Source of the DNA: Calvatia gigantea
Taxonomy: Eukaryota > Basidiomycota > Agaricomycetes > Agaricales > Lycoperdaceae
DNA: 64,000 bases
Direction: 5' to 3'
Assembly (NCBI GenBank): GCA_025093985.1
Contig: JACAAK010000004.1
Span: 2,976,001 to 3,040,000, forward strand
Part shown: positions 11,577 to 22,124 of the stretch, one piece after another
Layout: the number at the start of each line of letters is the position of its first letter
Numbering within the stretch: position 1 is the first letter of the stretch
Notes under the pieces: model-generated
Told to the model about the DNA's origin: nothing
Databases searched by the model: none
What the model saw: the letters and a program-made list of their open reading frames with translations, nothing else
Made by a program: the position numbers and the translations under genes

Positions 11577-12175
11577 TTCTGAAGGTGAACTGAGGTCGGA
11601 AGAGGATTGGGGGAGGGAGGATTGATAACTGCTTGCTATTTAGCAGGCTTTTTGAGAGCCTGTGGAAAGAGGACAAACGCATCCGGGTCAGCTGGAATGC
11701 GGTGAAGCCGGTTATTCGCTATTTTGTTCCAACTTGCCATTTCCTCTCCGGGACATATTTCTCTCTCCCACCATCATTCCAGCCCTTCGGCCCGTGCCCC
11801 ACACCATCTCAGGGGTTATTTTTCCAGGCACGGTTGACCACTTGGTGCTCAGTATTCAATATTCAATATTCAGTACTCAGTGCCCAGTGCCCAGTGCCCA
11901 GTCTTACAGATGTTGGCCTATCCTTCATCTCTCGTGTGGCCGACATCGCCACACAATGTGGAGCAAAAAGGTCGGAAGCCTTGACACACCAACCTTATCA
12001 CCTGCCAGAGACTTTCTTGGCAACTGCCAATAACAAAACGTCCACAGGCTCAACTTGGGCCCAACCTTACTCCTCGAGATCATTCTCCCTGTCTTGAGAT
12101 GGCCTTTCTAGAAGCGCTTGTGTAGCGATGGATAAAACGTGTACAATGTACTTGAAATGAAATTAGACGACAAGA
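11577..12175. other. Intergenic region with a 7-bp minisatellite
   Basis: Upstream region of the minus-strand dehydrogenase gene and downstream region of YIH1. It contains a degenerate 7-bp tandem array at 11853-11902. Open frames on the plus strand overlap this low-complexity tract and are not supported as genes. Confidence 0.5.
11853..11902 (+). repeat. Degenerate 7-bp tandem repeat
   Basis: Seven consecutive heptamers are visible: TATTCAA twice, TATTCAG, TACTCAG, then TGCCCAG three times. The array changes stepwise from AT-rich to GC-rich units along its length, with one or two substitutions separating neighbouring variants. Confidence 0.85.
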
Positions 12176-13549
12176 TCAGCGCTTCTTTCCTCGACCAGCC
12201 TGGGGCTTCCTGTCTGGTGCGTCAAGGAATCCACCAAGCTCGAGAGCATTACGAGCAGCCTGGTTGATATGTTTGAACCGATCTGGTCCTAGATGAATCC
12301 CCCCAAAGTATCGGGTGACGACAACAAGCACGTCAGTAACCTCCTGTAACAAGATCATCAGCAGAGTTCGGCTTCAGAAGGAAGAGAGATGAAGCCAACC
12401 AAAATCTGTAGGAGATGCGCTAGGCGGCCGCCTGCAGCCGACTCTCCATCATCGTCATTATCTGGCGGTGTATACATGAGCCGACGATCAGAAAGCGAAG
12501 AAGAAGCAGAATTTACCCTGATGGAGAACGTTGCCAACTTGACAGCGCCATGCGTTAATTATAGGGTGAGCCGCGCGTGCTATCCGTCTGTCTGACATTA
12601 GGTATGCAAGGATTTGCGGAACCTGGATGAGCCGTGAATGTACGAATGACGGCAAAGCGAGGTGAGATATAGGACAACAGCAACACACCTGTGAAGGATC
12701 TGAGATTTGACAAGCACGTCCAATAAACGAGCTCTTCCGATCCACTATCGGCTCAGCAATAAAGAACTGCACACCAGGTGGCATCCCACCCATCGGACCA
12801 CGATTGTTTTCTGTATGTTCTGGAGAATTCCTCGACGTTATTGCGGAATTAGAATCCTCCCCTGGCCCAACTATCTTGTCCGCATCCTTTTCATCATTTC
12901 TGACCATCTCCTTGGCTCTGTCTTCACTTAGACGGTCCTCATACCAAGTGTTGCACCTTTCTAACACATTCTGCACTCCATCGAAATACACAAACAGTTT
13001 CTGGTGCAAATTCCACACCGTTCACTGAGATATATGTGCGAAGGATCGAACCAAAAAGATTTGTATCGGCACTGAATGCGCCAATATATCGTGACAGAAG
13101 CTGAAGCTGAGGTGGCGACGAGACAGGATATGTTAGAGGAAGGGACACCAAAAGTTTAATGGATATCGTGTCATAAGATGGAAGACTAAGGACCGTTACT
13201 GGGTGTGTAAGCGACACAGAAAGAATAACTTGACTCACTTCAGCGTCAGGGTATATCGAACCGGTTTCGAGACGCCGGAACCATGTGCACTTGTCATTGC
13301 CGTTGGAAGAATGTGCGTGCCAAACCTGAACAGCATCCTCGCCATAGATGGACAAGAGGACTATTGGATGTCCAAGTTTAACGCCTTGTCATCACGTAGA
13401 GCAACGCGTTGCAGGCTTGCCTCACCCTCAATTTCAGAAGCCACCGCCTCGCGGTCGGGGTATTGGTAGAGTTCTGTAATAAAATTCTGGAGTGTTTGTG
13501 TAGAGTCTTGGTCTTCCGTTTGGCGGGGAGGCGGGGACAGGGACGGCAT
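12176..13549 (-). CDS. YIH1: YIH1/IMPACT family protein (GCN2 regulator)
   Basis: The N-terminal RWD domain begins near residue 20 (ITELYQYPDREAVASEIE, then SIYGEDAVQVWH after an intron). The C-terminal UPF0029/IMPACT domain is very well preserved (GPMGGMPPGVQFFIAEPIVD, VVVTRYFGGIHLGPDRFKHI). Members bind GCN1 through the RWD domain and so restrain GCN2 activation during amino-acid starvation. The start MPSLSPPPRQ lies only 108 nt from the divergent ATG29 start. Intron 1 takes GGTGAGG as donor and CAATAG as acceptor to join E-V-LLSIYG. Within the conserved segment CVFDGVQNVLERC the frame moves by +1 at about 12983-12986 (a TTTC tract on the coding strand), and no GT-AG intron can repair it. 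Confidence 0.92.
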
Positions 13550-13657
13550 AGTTTTCGAACTTGGGTGTTATCTAATCGAGAAGGCTGAACAAAGTCAAAA
13601 ATTGTGGTCGCTGCTCACCTGACCACTTTACCTGCCCAAACCCCGACTACGACCACC
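13550..13657. promoter_or_regulatory. Short bidirectional promoter YIH1/ATG29
   Basis: Only 108 nt separate the divergent start codons of YIH1 and ATG29. Core promoters and 5' UTRs of both must lie here or overlap the coding regions. No clear TATA box is seen. Shared control of a starvation-signalling gene and an autophagy gene would make sense but is inference. Confidence 0.5.
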
Positions 13658-14955
13658 ATGCCACCGAATACTCCTTCTGTTCGTGTCGTTGTGAGGCTGC
13701 CATGGAATAGGCCAGAAAATGTTGAGCCTGATCCTCCGAGTGTGCGTACGATAGTTGTTTGACACTCCGGAGCCAGTAACCTATGTTTGTCCTCCCTCAG
13801 ATAGAATGGACGCCCGAGAAGGCCGATATACTATGGAAGGTCATAGAGAAATCACGTTCGAGCGATAGTGGAGGTGCTGATTGTACGCTTTTTATCCCAT
13901 ATAAACCATTCTCTTCTTCTCACACCTAGACACAGGGAAAGGACTTGCAGCACACCTCGAAGTCCCACTCCCCTATCTCCTTTACCGCGTCAATGCCAGA
14001 TTCCAGGAAGAAATCCGTGGACTCAAGGACATTCAAGGCGCACTTAGCCCTACTTCAGCTACCGGCGCGAATGCAAAGTTTGAAACCCTGCAAACTGAGC
14101 GACCCTCACTTGCTATTAAAACAGCGGTCAATAACTCAAAGCTCTCGTCCTCCAGATTGACTACCCCACGCAATGTTCGCGCGCGATTGAATTCTCTCAG
14201 CAATAATTCTGCACTCGGAAGGCCTAAGAGAGCCATATCATCATCAACACTGACACTCCAAGGAGCCAAACGGAACCCTATGGCCGTGCGTCCCCTATCA
14301 CCTACGTCATCCGACGGTAGTTTGTCAGAGTCAGACGAGGAGATGGCACTGAAAGAAGAAGAAGCCGAACGTACTGCAGAGGAACAAGAAGCTCTCGATC
14401 GTAAGCTTGAAGAACTCACACGACTCATCACAAGCGAGTCGCTTGGGCTCCTACGCACACACAGATCCAAGCGCAGCATCGACCAGGGACGTGGAGATGT
14501 TTCGTCGCCAAATTCCGCTACGGGGAGCTTCCGCAATGACTCATTATCGAGTAGGAGTGATAATCAGAGTCTGTCAAGTGTTAGTTCGCCGCAAGGATCT
14601 ATTCCGGAGATTCCGTCACCACGGACGGACTCACAACCACATTCACCATCGCATTTGACTCGCCGTATACCCCTTGCGAAACCATCTACTCCAGCAGCTA
14701 TCTCGCCTCGGACTGGGTTGAGCCATTCGAATAATAGGAGGCATAACCAGTTGATAAGTGACCATGGAAGTAGTCACGGATCCGAGGCGTCGAGTTTCAG
14801 TGATTTGAGCGGTGAGCAGATTTATTCATTATGTTTTGGATTTGATGCTACGAGCATATTCGTTAGATGCAAGTTTGTCTGCATCAGCCCTAGAAAGCGC
14901 ACTTATGTCCAACATTGCGAATATGCGGAGTACGACAGTGACCACGCGACTGTGA
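13658..14955 (+). CDS. ATG29: Autophagy-related protein Atg29
   Basis: The conserved N-terminal Atg29 domain is intact: VRLPWNRPENVEPDPP, then IEWTPEKADILWKVI, then KGLAAHLEVPLPYLLYRVNA, spread over three exons (introns near 13741 and 13884). A long low-complexity Ser-rich region follows, with a charged coiled-coil-like patch (EEMALKEEEAERTAEEQEAL). The last intron, from about 14812 to 14869, joins to a short final exon ending TTVTTRL. Atg29 acts with Atg17 and Atg31 as a scaffold of the Atg1 complex at the phagophore assembly site. The length of about 370 residues is longer than the yeast protein, which is usual in filamentous fungi and basidiomycetes. Confidence 0.93.
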
Positions 14956-15400
14956 AGGACTCGCCTTCTTCCTTGTGACTATTCTCACTAAAACTGGGTT
15001 ACAGGTCTACACAATTCCCTTCTCGCGGGTGAACCAACAACGACATGCCACGGCCATTTTAACTCCTACAATAAGTAGATAGTTGTTGTATATTATTATC
15101 AGATACCCCTCTCTCCGTTGGATCTATCATTATGTGATCTAATCAGCCACCGAGGGTCGGCCTTAGAAATCAGTAGCTCCGTTTCTTCACGTTCCAGCTG
15201 CACGCATCTTGGTGAAACGATTAAGACTGACTTCATCCAGCTGACTTGTGGTGGGAGCTGAGGGGAAGAATTTACCGCCCCATTATCCGCGCTTGCAACC
15301 TTCCATTGACATCCATTTTTGTCCCTCTCTCACTCTTCGCCTGCGAGGCTTTCATTTCTCTGTCGGAACATTCTCCCTCGCCTGTACTCCGATAGGCGGG
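14956..15400. other. Intergenic region ATG29-DDI1
   Basis: About 445 nt between two co-directional genes; it should hold the ATG29 terminator and the DDI1 promoter. The pyrimidine-rich tract at about 15300-15390, just upstream of the DDI1 start, is typical of fungal promoters. Nothing else is visible. Confidence 0.5.
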
Positions 15401-17091
15401 ATGCGATTGACATTCGTTAACGACACAGGTCAAAGGTATGACGTTGAGGTCGATTCTCAAATGGAGCTCGAGAACATCATGGCGTTGCTCGAGGCCGAGG
15501 TACGTTGTTTTCTCCGGCCACAACAGTTACATAACTGACAATGTTTCTTTTCATGTTTTTATCGTTTTTAACATAAACTACGCCGTGGAACGCGTATGCA
15601 GTCCGGAGTCCCTGTAACTGAACAGTCGATCTCCTACGATGGTCAAGAACTCTCAAATCCCAAGAAGACTCTGATGGACTTTGGGATTGTGGACGGTTCT
15701 GTGTTGTTGCTCCGTCGAAAAGTGACGATTGCAGGGAGGTGAATCAAAAGATGCTTTAATTTGAATTCTTGGTATTCATTTGGTTCCGTATTTTCGGTAA
15801 AATAGATCAGCTGAACAGGACGGTGAGATGATGAGGCTACAAATCCTAGGCGACCCACAACTCATGAGTGAACTCCGAGCAGTGCGTATTCTTTGATCCC
15901 ATAATATCCCTGCTCGTCCACTGACAGATTCGAACTACAGACCCAACCAGATCTGGCGGAAGCAGCTGTAAACAATCCCGCGCGTTTTGCAGAAATGCTC
16001 TCGCACCTCCGCAGACGCCAAGATGAGCTCGAACTCCAACGACAGCGCGAGATCGGACTACTAAACGCTGACCCCTTTGATGTCGAGGCGCAGCAGAGGA
16101 TCGAGGAAGCTATTAGGCAGCAGGCAGTTTTGGAGAACCTCGAGCATGCGATAGAGTACTCACCAGAGAGTTTCGGGAGGGTTGTTATGCTTTAGTAAGT
16201 TCTTCCCGGTTTCTTCGACCGCATATAATTAAATCCTCGCAGTATCCCTGTGGAGGTGAACGGGCGTCCCGTAAAAGCTTTCGTTGATAGTGGTGCTCAG
16301 CAAACTATAAGTGCGTTGGTTTTACTTGTCGTGGCTAACTTCTCGGTAACATGGTCGAGCAATAGTGAGCCCTGAATGTGCAGAGGCGTGCGGGTATGCA
16401 CTCTATCACTGCACTCACACAGATCGTTCACTAAAATCGGCACTCCAGTATCATGCGGCTCCTCGATAAACGTTTCTCAGGTATTGCGCGTGGAGTTGGC
16501 ACTGCCAAGATTCTCGGGCGAGTACACAGTGCCCAGATCAAGGTAGCGGACCTTCATCTCGCATGCTCGTTCACAATAATGGAGGTATGCTCTCAATGCT
16601 GAAGACACCTCTGCTAGTGGTCAATTACTCATTCACTTTTTACTTCCCTCAAGGGCCGTGACGTCGATCTCCTATTCGGTCTCGACATGCTAAAAGCGCA
16701 TCAAGCATGTATCGATCTCGAGAAAAACGTGCTCCGGATCCAAGGTCGTGAAGTAGGCTTCCTTCCTGAGCATGAGCTGCCTGCCCAAGCCCGCCAGTTC
16801 GAGGCGCCGGAGGCCACGACACCCGTCCGCTGGTACCAGTGGAAGATAGAAATGAAAGCGCCGGTGGAAGTAGGAGCGGAGGAACTTCGTCTTTCCCTAG
16901 GTGCTGGACGGTCACTCGGCCCCGCACCCGCCAGACCAGCCCAACAGTCGAGTTCAGCTCCGACCAACCCACACTCTGAAGAGGCAATAGCTACGCTGGT
17001 GGGTTTAGGGGCGACGAGAGAGCAGGCTATTCAACTGCTCTCTGCTGCTGGAGGAAACCTCGATGTCGCTGCTTCACTTTTATTTCAATAG
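15401..17091 (+). CDS. DDI1: Ubiquitin receptor and retroviral-like protease Ddi1
   Basis: The start [17 protein letters not shown] opens a ubiquitin-like domain (residues 1-75). A helical segment follows, then the retroviral-protease-like domain with the catalytic motif FVDSGAQQT and the paired strand [16 protein letters not shown]. The C-terminus has a UBA domain ([20 protein letters not shown]...ASLLF). All three domains are intact, and about seven introns splice in frame. Ddi1 is a proteasome shuttle and a ubiquitin-dependent endoprotease that acts in proteasome stress and DNA-protein crosslink repair. The gene converges on SPT3 with a gap of about 170 nt. Confidence 0.96.
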
Positions 17092-17261
17092 CGGACTCCA
17101 AGCTAGAACATTACAGGAACTTGCGTCAAAGGACTGGAACCTAGCATCTACAGTGTGCAAAAAGCTACGTTTCGATGGTATTGTACAAATGTATGAAACC
17201 AAAAAATACAATAAACGGCAAAAATGATGTGAAGCCTACAACAAACTCATTAGATAAAAGA

Positions 17262-18607
17262 TCAGATCAAGCTCACTCTCGTCCGCACAAGCCCGCCACG
17301 CCAGTTATGCATCCCAGCAGATCGTTTATGCGACCAATCACCCTGCATCCTAGAGAATGCATCCTGTATATGCTCAGGCATCAACGCCTTCCTATCTTCC
17401 GGCGGCTGCATAAAGAGCGCGTTGGCGGGCATAGTATACTCTGTGTCGTCATCCGGGGAACTTTCCCGTCGACGTTTTTCTGCTGGTCCGCCGAGTCCAT
17501 TATGTTTGCGTTTGCCGAGAGCTGGAGAGGAGTACTCTTCGCGGAGGTAGGATTCTTCGAGCGACTTTTTGACGGTGAGCCCGGCAAGGGTGAGAGATCG
17601 GACCATTTCGAAGGCGAGGAATCCGACAATATCGACTGTGTCATCGTTAGCTTTGAGGTCTAGATGAGGTGGAAGATTAAGGAAGTCGCGGAAGCGTTTA
17701 GCTGCGAGTGCTCAATTAGATGCTACTGCGTGTATTTGGAGGGACGATAATTGATACCTTTGCGGTAGGTAAAGGAAGCCTGACGACAATCCGAGTAATG
17801 TTGGTATTCTTCACGGGTCATTTGACGGGTGGCTTCGTCAGCTTCCTATGAGGGGTGGGTGAAAAATGGTAAGCGTGGAGCAAAAATAAAAGGCTTACTT
17901 TGAGACGCTGTACTGATGCCTCATGAGCTTCAATATCGTCTTCGTCCTCCTCGTCATCGGATTGGTGACCACTCTGCCGAAGGGCTTCAGAATAGATAGT
18001 GGTGATTTCCCAGGGAAGCTTAATTGTGATCTTCTGTGCTTTCGCAGTTAATTTATCTACAACACTCCAATATAAGCGTTTCGCGGGTGAACGAGTAGTT
18101 ATAGACACACACCATCTGCACCGTCTTCCAAGGCTTCAACTTCAACACCTCCCCCGCCGTCACCGCCTGAGTCTTTTGCATGTTTACGAACATCTTTCCA
18201 CGAGAGATATGTCCGTAGCCGGTTGACTTTTCCTCGGTCATGCCGGATGAGGAATATCAGGTCTTCTGCGGAGAGGTAGCGCGCACCACGCCGGGTCGCA
18301 AGTGCTCGTGCTTGAACGATCTAATTTCAAGCCAAATCAAGACGGGGGATTCGGTGGTAGAGACAAGAACACACTAGTTCGATAAGCTGACTTCGGACGA
18401 TGTCTTCTACCAGATTTACAGTGTCAATATTGGGCTCCTGTACTTCGCCAAAGACGAACATCTGTCGAACACGAGGTTTAAGTGCACATCTTGCAGAAGA
18501 GGCATAACTAAGTGACCATTTGTGATATTTCTTGGGTATATTTATAGTCGCGAGTATTGTTAGCAGCATTGGATATCGAAGTCGCCAGGTTTCTTAGTTG
18601 CAGCCAT
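17262..18607 (-). CDS. SPT3: SAGA complex subunit Spt3
   Basis: The core reads [10 protein letters not shown], then [20 protein letters not shown] after an intron, then the first histone-fold helix set and [21 protein letters not shown] second histone-fold region lies in the later exons ([27 protein letters not shown]). Spt3 contacts TBP within SAGA through this pair of intramolecular histone folds. The C-terminal tail is basic and predicted disordered. The 5' end is uncertain. The upstream ATG at 18607 ([11 protein letters not shown]) is in another frame from NTRDYKYTQ and meets TAA at 18562-18560; a +1 change at that point joins them. Otherwise the true start is in an upstream exon that I cannot see. 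Confidence 0.9.
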
Positions 18608-18761
18608 TGTAAACGGCCGGGGAGAGTGAATCTGAAGCTTGAGAGGAGAAAGATGATGACTTCACAGGGTCACAGGTCAGTTTGAACGAATTGAAACTCC
18701 GTCAAACGCGTTCCAAGCATTCTAAAAATCCCTGTCCATTTACGCGTCGTGCTTTATTTCT
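18608..18761. promoter_or_regulatory. Short bidirectional promoter SPT3/MGM101
   Basis: 154 nt separate the divergent start codons of SPT3 and MGM101. This compact space must contain both core promoters. No obvious TATA element is seen. Confidence 0.45.
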
Positions 18762-19713
18762 ATGTCTTCCTCCCTTATTCCTTGTCGCCTGGTACATGTA
18801 GTCAGGAGCCAGACAAGGCAACTGGCCCGACCTCAGGCCTTTACACCTTCCGTATTGACTCGATGGAACTCGACCACCACGACCCAACCAAAGGCCAAAA
18901 ATAATGGGTCAGAGACTCCGCCACCGGCAGAGCCTTCTGTCCAGGTTCTTTTAGAGAACAATAACAGTAATGGTGGGACAACGATAGACTGGTCAAGGAG
19001 CTATCAAGGCCTCTCAGTTGAACCATTTCCGAAGGAAATAGCAGATGTTTTGCAGGCACCAGTAGACCCTTTGGATGTCGAAATTAAACCTGGTGCGTTT
19101 CTTTCTATTGGAGCATATTCTGGCTGCTAACGGAAGGTAGATGGTCTTATTTATCTTCCTGAGATTAAGTACCGTCGGATCCTCAATAAGGCCTTTGGCC
19201 CTGGTGGATGGGGTCTGGCTCCTCGTAGTGAGACCAATGTCGGACCTAAGGTCGTAAGTCGGGAATATGCACTTGTGTGTCTCGGAAGGTTGGTTACCCC
19301 ATTTTTTCCCCTGCTGTATTCATTTCTTATTGTTGAGAAGACTGGTCGGCATTGCACGTGGAGAACAAGAGTATTTCGACCCTTCTGGGATACCCACAGC
19401 AACCGAGGCTTGTAAAAGCAACGCCCTGATGAGGTGTTGCAAGGATTTAGGAATTGCGAGTGAACTATGGTGAGTATCCTTCAGCGACCTACTTCAACCG
19501 AGGGCTAAACCCAACTTGTAGGGATCCTCGCTTCATCCGTGAATTCAAAGCAAAACATTGTATGGAAGTGTTCGCGGAACATTTGCCTACCAAGAAAAAG
19601 TTCGTTATCGGACTATCTCTTCCTGAAATTGTCTAACTTTATCCGCTTCCACCAGGAAGAAGCTGTGGCGCCGAAACGACCAGGGCAAGTTTGGATACCC
19701 TTATCAGGAATAG
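18762..19713 (+). CDS. MGM101: Mitochondrial genome maintenance protein Mgm101
   Basis: A mitochondrial-type N-terminus rich in Arg and Ser ([20 protein letters not shown]) is followed by a low-complexity segment and then the conserved Rad52-related core: [60 protein letters not shown], then [13 protein letters not shown] after an intron. The last intron joins to [17 protein letters not shown], which ends at 19713. Mgm101 is a mitochondrial nucleoid ssDNA-annealing protein needed for mtDNA recombination and maintenance. Length of about 245 residues fits the family, and no disruption was found. Confidence 0.95.
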
Positions 19714-21062
19714 GGTATTCTCCCAAGTCTTTGACTCCGCCGCTCCTATAAAGATTGCTCCTATCTAATAACCACGCAAAATTGAATTGAATTTCTTTTT
19801 AACACCCTGTGCGGATTGAAAGAAATGGCATCGCTTAAAAAAGTCGCAAGTACTTAAAGTACAACCCAACAGTAACTACTAGCCGATTGGAGTGAAGTCT
19901 GATCCGCCCCTAGTAAGTAAAGCCCGAAACAATAACAACGGTGTTGCCTGAAAAAGCGATACTCAAAAGCATCCTATAGCTTCTTGAGCCCAGCTTCCTG
20001 CCTCGTTTTTTGTTTGGAATTCGTTCGCAGAAGATGGGAACGCAAAAGCGCCCACCGCTTAATCCATGGTATCACGGGGTCGGACGCTAAAAAAAAAAAA
20101 ACGGAGAGCGTTTACTGCATGTTTTCCAGAGACAACCTTCCTTTTTTTCCGCTGATCGGACGAACTTGAGTTTTTTTCCTTTAGATTGCACTGTCGTTGC
20201 GGAGGTTGAACGTTGAAATCCCGACAGGACCTCGAGGATTCTATATTGGCGGGGTATATAATTAGCTTTTTGTGATTTGGCAATTTCTTGCATGCATGTA
20301 TGTTTATGAGCCGACGTTGCGAGTTCTGACTCTTGCTAACAATTGGCCCAACAATCGAAAACGGTAGATATACACCACATGACTTGTAGGCAGGCAACGC
20401 CGGCCACCCGAGGCACATCGTCGGCCTCTTGGTATCGAAGCTGTATCCTGGAATGGACGTGGCATATCAATCAGAAGCCCATTCAGCGTCTGTGCTCTAC
20501 CACGTTCACCCAACGGATCACCGAAGCCTCTTCCAGGAAGCACGCACTGTTACTGATATGTATCCTTCGTCGATCGATCAACCAGGTTTAAGGAGGTTCA
20601 TTTTGGTCGACCCTATCCGATCGTCGATCAGCCTCATCCAGTGACATCACACATAAGTATCCGCGATCTGCGAGTAGCGAAAAGGAATGTATGAGATGGA
20701 CCATGCATTGGACGAAAACGGAGACAAGGATACAGTACATGGAAGTTGACGATGGTGCCGGAGGGTATCTAAGCATCAACGTTACTAATAATATACAAGA
20801 AATAATTCTACAATGTACTTTTTCTTTTTCTTTTTACCACGGAAGGTGGTATGCGTGAGGTATAGCGATAGTATGAGGGGGGATCCAGCCGGGAAACAAT
20901 GTGATAATGGATAGAGATAGACCGTCCGATAAGAAAAGAGGTAGATAACGAATAATGTACTGAGGCGGGATAAAAAATAACGTTCGTCGTCAAGATCGGT
21001 GATGACGAACAAAGGCGCCGAGCGCCGTCGCGTGCGATGGGGGGAATAGTGCGGTGGCAAGC
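19714..21062. other. Intergenic region
   Basis: About 1.35 kb lies between the 3' end of MGM101 and the 3' end of the DUF6699 gene, longer than two 3' UTRs need. An A13 run is at 20089-20101. Open frames of 60-120 codons on both strands around 20.0-20.6 kb overlap each other and lack conserved motifs. A non-coding RNA cannot be excluded, but I see no tRNA-type or snRNA-type signature. Confidence 0.45.
20089..20101 (+). repeat. A13 homopolymer
   Basis: Thirteen consecutive A residues in a non-coding interval. Confidence 0.75.
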
Positions 21063-21794
21063 TCATTTCCTGAGCTGCACGTACCAGGTGCTGGGACTCT
21101 CTGTTTTCACAAGACCATTGAAGCGGTGGGCTCCAGCGAGGAAGTCTATCCGCCTGGGTCCACTGCTTCTCTCTCGTTCGGTTGTCCTTGGGTCGCTGGG
21201 CAGGTAACGCTCACAGCGTCGCATATGCGCCCGATGAATGGCGGCCCTCTTCGCCTCGGGCTCCCTGTCGAGCTCTCCCTGTGTTACACAGATTCTCAGC
21301 GCAGTGTATAACCCCCTGAGGACATCGGCGACAGTGACATATGGCTGGGATGAATGTTGGATGTTTAGGTTCCAGGGGAGATGGCTGGATACAAGCGTAA
21401 GCGAGGGTGATGAGTGGTTTGTCGCCGGGTCGCTAAGGACTCCCTGGAGGTGTAGGTTGTCGCGCGTAGCAGGATTGGTGGCAGGGTCGAGTGATACGTC
21501 AAAGTTAAATGACGGAATTTCTAGAGCGCCATGCATACTTGAGGCGATGGTCAGAGCGAGGTGGTTGGGGGAGAATGAAGGTGACGATTGGGATGAAGGT
21601 TGGCGAACGTGCACAAGAGGTTGATACATTTGTTGTGGTGTGCGCGGGCCAGGGCTCGAGAGTGTGGATGACGTCGAGATGGGTGACGCTTCGTTGTCTA
21701 GTGCGAAGCGAACCCTTCGGGGATCTCTGAACATGGTAGAGGACATATGTGGGGGGTCTGGGGATGAGGCGGGGATTTGGTTTTTTGGGTCCAT
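21063..21794 (-). CDS. DUF6699 domain protein
   Basis: An intronless frame of 243 residues. The disordered N-terminal half is rich in Pro and Ser. The C-terminal domain has the DUF6699 pattern: a strand pair LPWNLNIQHS, the helix VADVLRGLYTALRICVTQGE, a charged helix, and a final strand pair HRFNGLVKTESPSTWYVQLR. DUF6699 proteins are common and expanded in Agaricomycetes, and have no known role. I chose the ATG at 21794 (MDPKNQIPAS). The longer frame up to 21869 looks like 5' UTR with an intron. Confidence 0.8.
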   Translation of the reverse strand: MDPKNQIPASSPDPPHMSSTMFRDPRRVRFALDNEASPISTSSTLSSPGPRTPQQMYQPLVHVRQPSSQSSPSFSPNHLALTIASSMHGALEIPSFNFDVSLDPATNPATRDNLHLQGVLSDPATNHSSPSLTLVSSHLPWNLNIQHSSQPYVTVADVLRGLYTALRICVTQGELDREPEAKRAAIHRAHMRRCERYLPSDPRTTERERSSGPRRIDFLAGAHRFNGLVKTESPSTWYVQLRK

Positions 21795-22124
21795 GGCATA
21801 GTACTTATAGGTATTTGGCTGGGAGATAATGTGACGGGAATTCTTAGCAGATCGCAGTCGTTGACTCACGAATGCTCATACTAGATAAGATCAGGGTCAG
21901 TCCCAAGTTAGTCTGCTTCTCCCACGGCCCGCACAGGAATGAATTAGCGGGCTGTGAGTCTTTTAGGGACAAAGTCTAGCACCATTTGAGCGCTTTAATA
22001 GCTGGTATAGGCGTAAGGTTAGGCTTGGAGATCCGTAATCTCATCGGAGAGAAGTGATTTGATTTAAGCTGTATCAACTCACGTGAGATAGAAGTCTTCA
22101 TGCAAGATGAGTCGAGCTGTTTGA
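21795..22124. other. Divergent promoter region
   Basis: About 330 nt between the divergent DUF6699 gene and the GCP5-like gene. A GTGAG-type donor near 21869 suggests a 5'-UTR intron of the DUF6699 gene. Nothing else is visible. Confidence 0.4.

Noticed and set aside
13190..13245. Intron in YIH1 after PDAE
   Set aside because: The open frame simply continues (EVSQVILSVSLTHPVTVL); splicing the GTGAGT there would introduce a stop.
20040..20110. Possible small RNA gene before the A13 run
   Set aside because: No A/B box, cloverleaf or snRNA-type elements could be read on either strand.
20304..20644. Overlapping open frames of about 70-80 codons on both strands
   Set aside because: No conserved motif, no introns in keeping with neighbours, and the two strands compete; likely chance.
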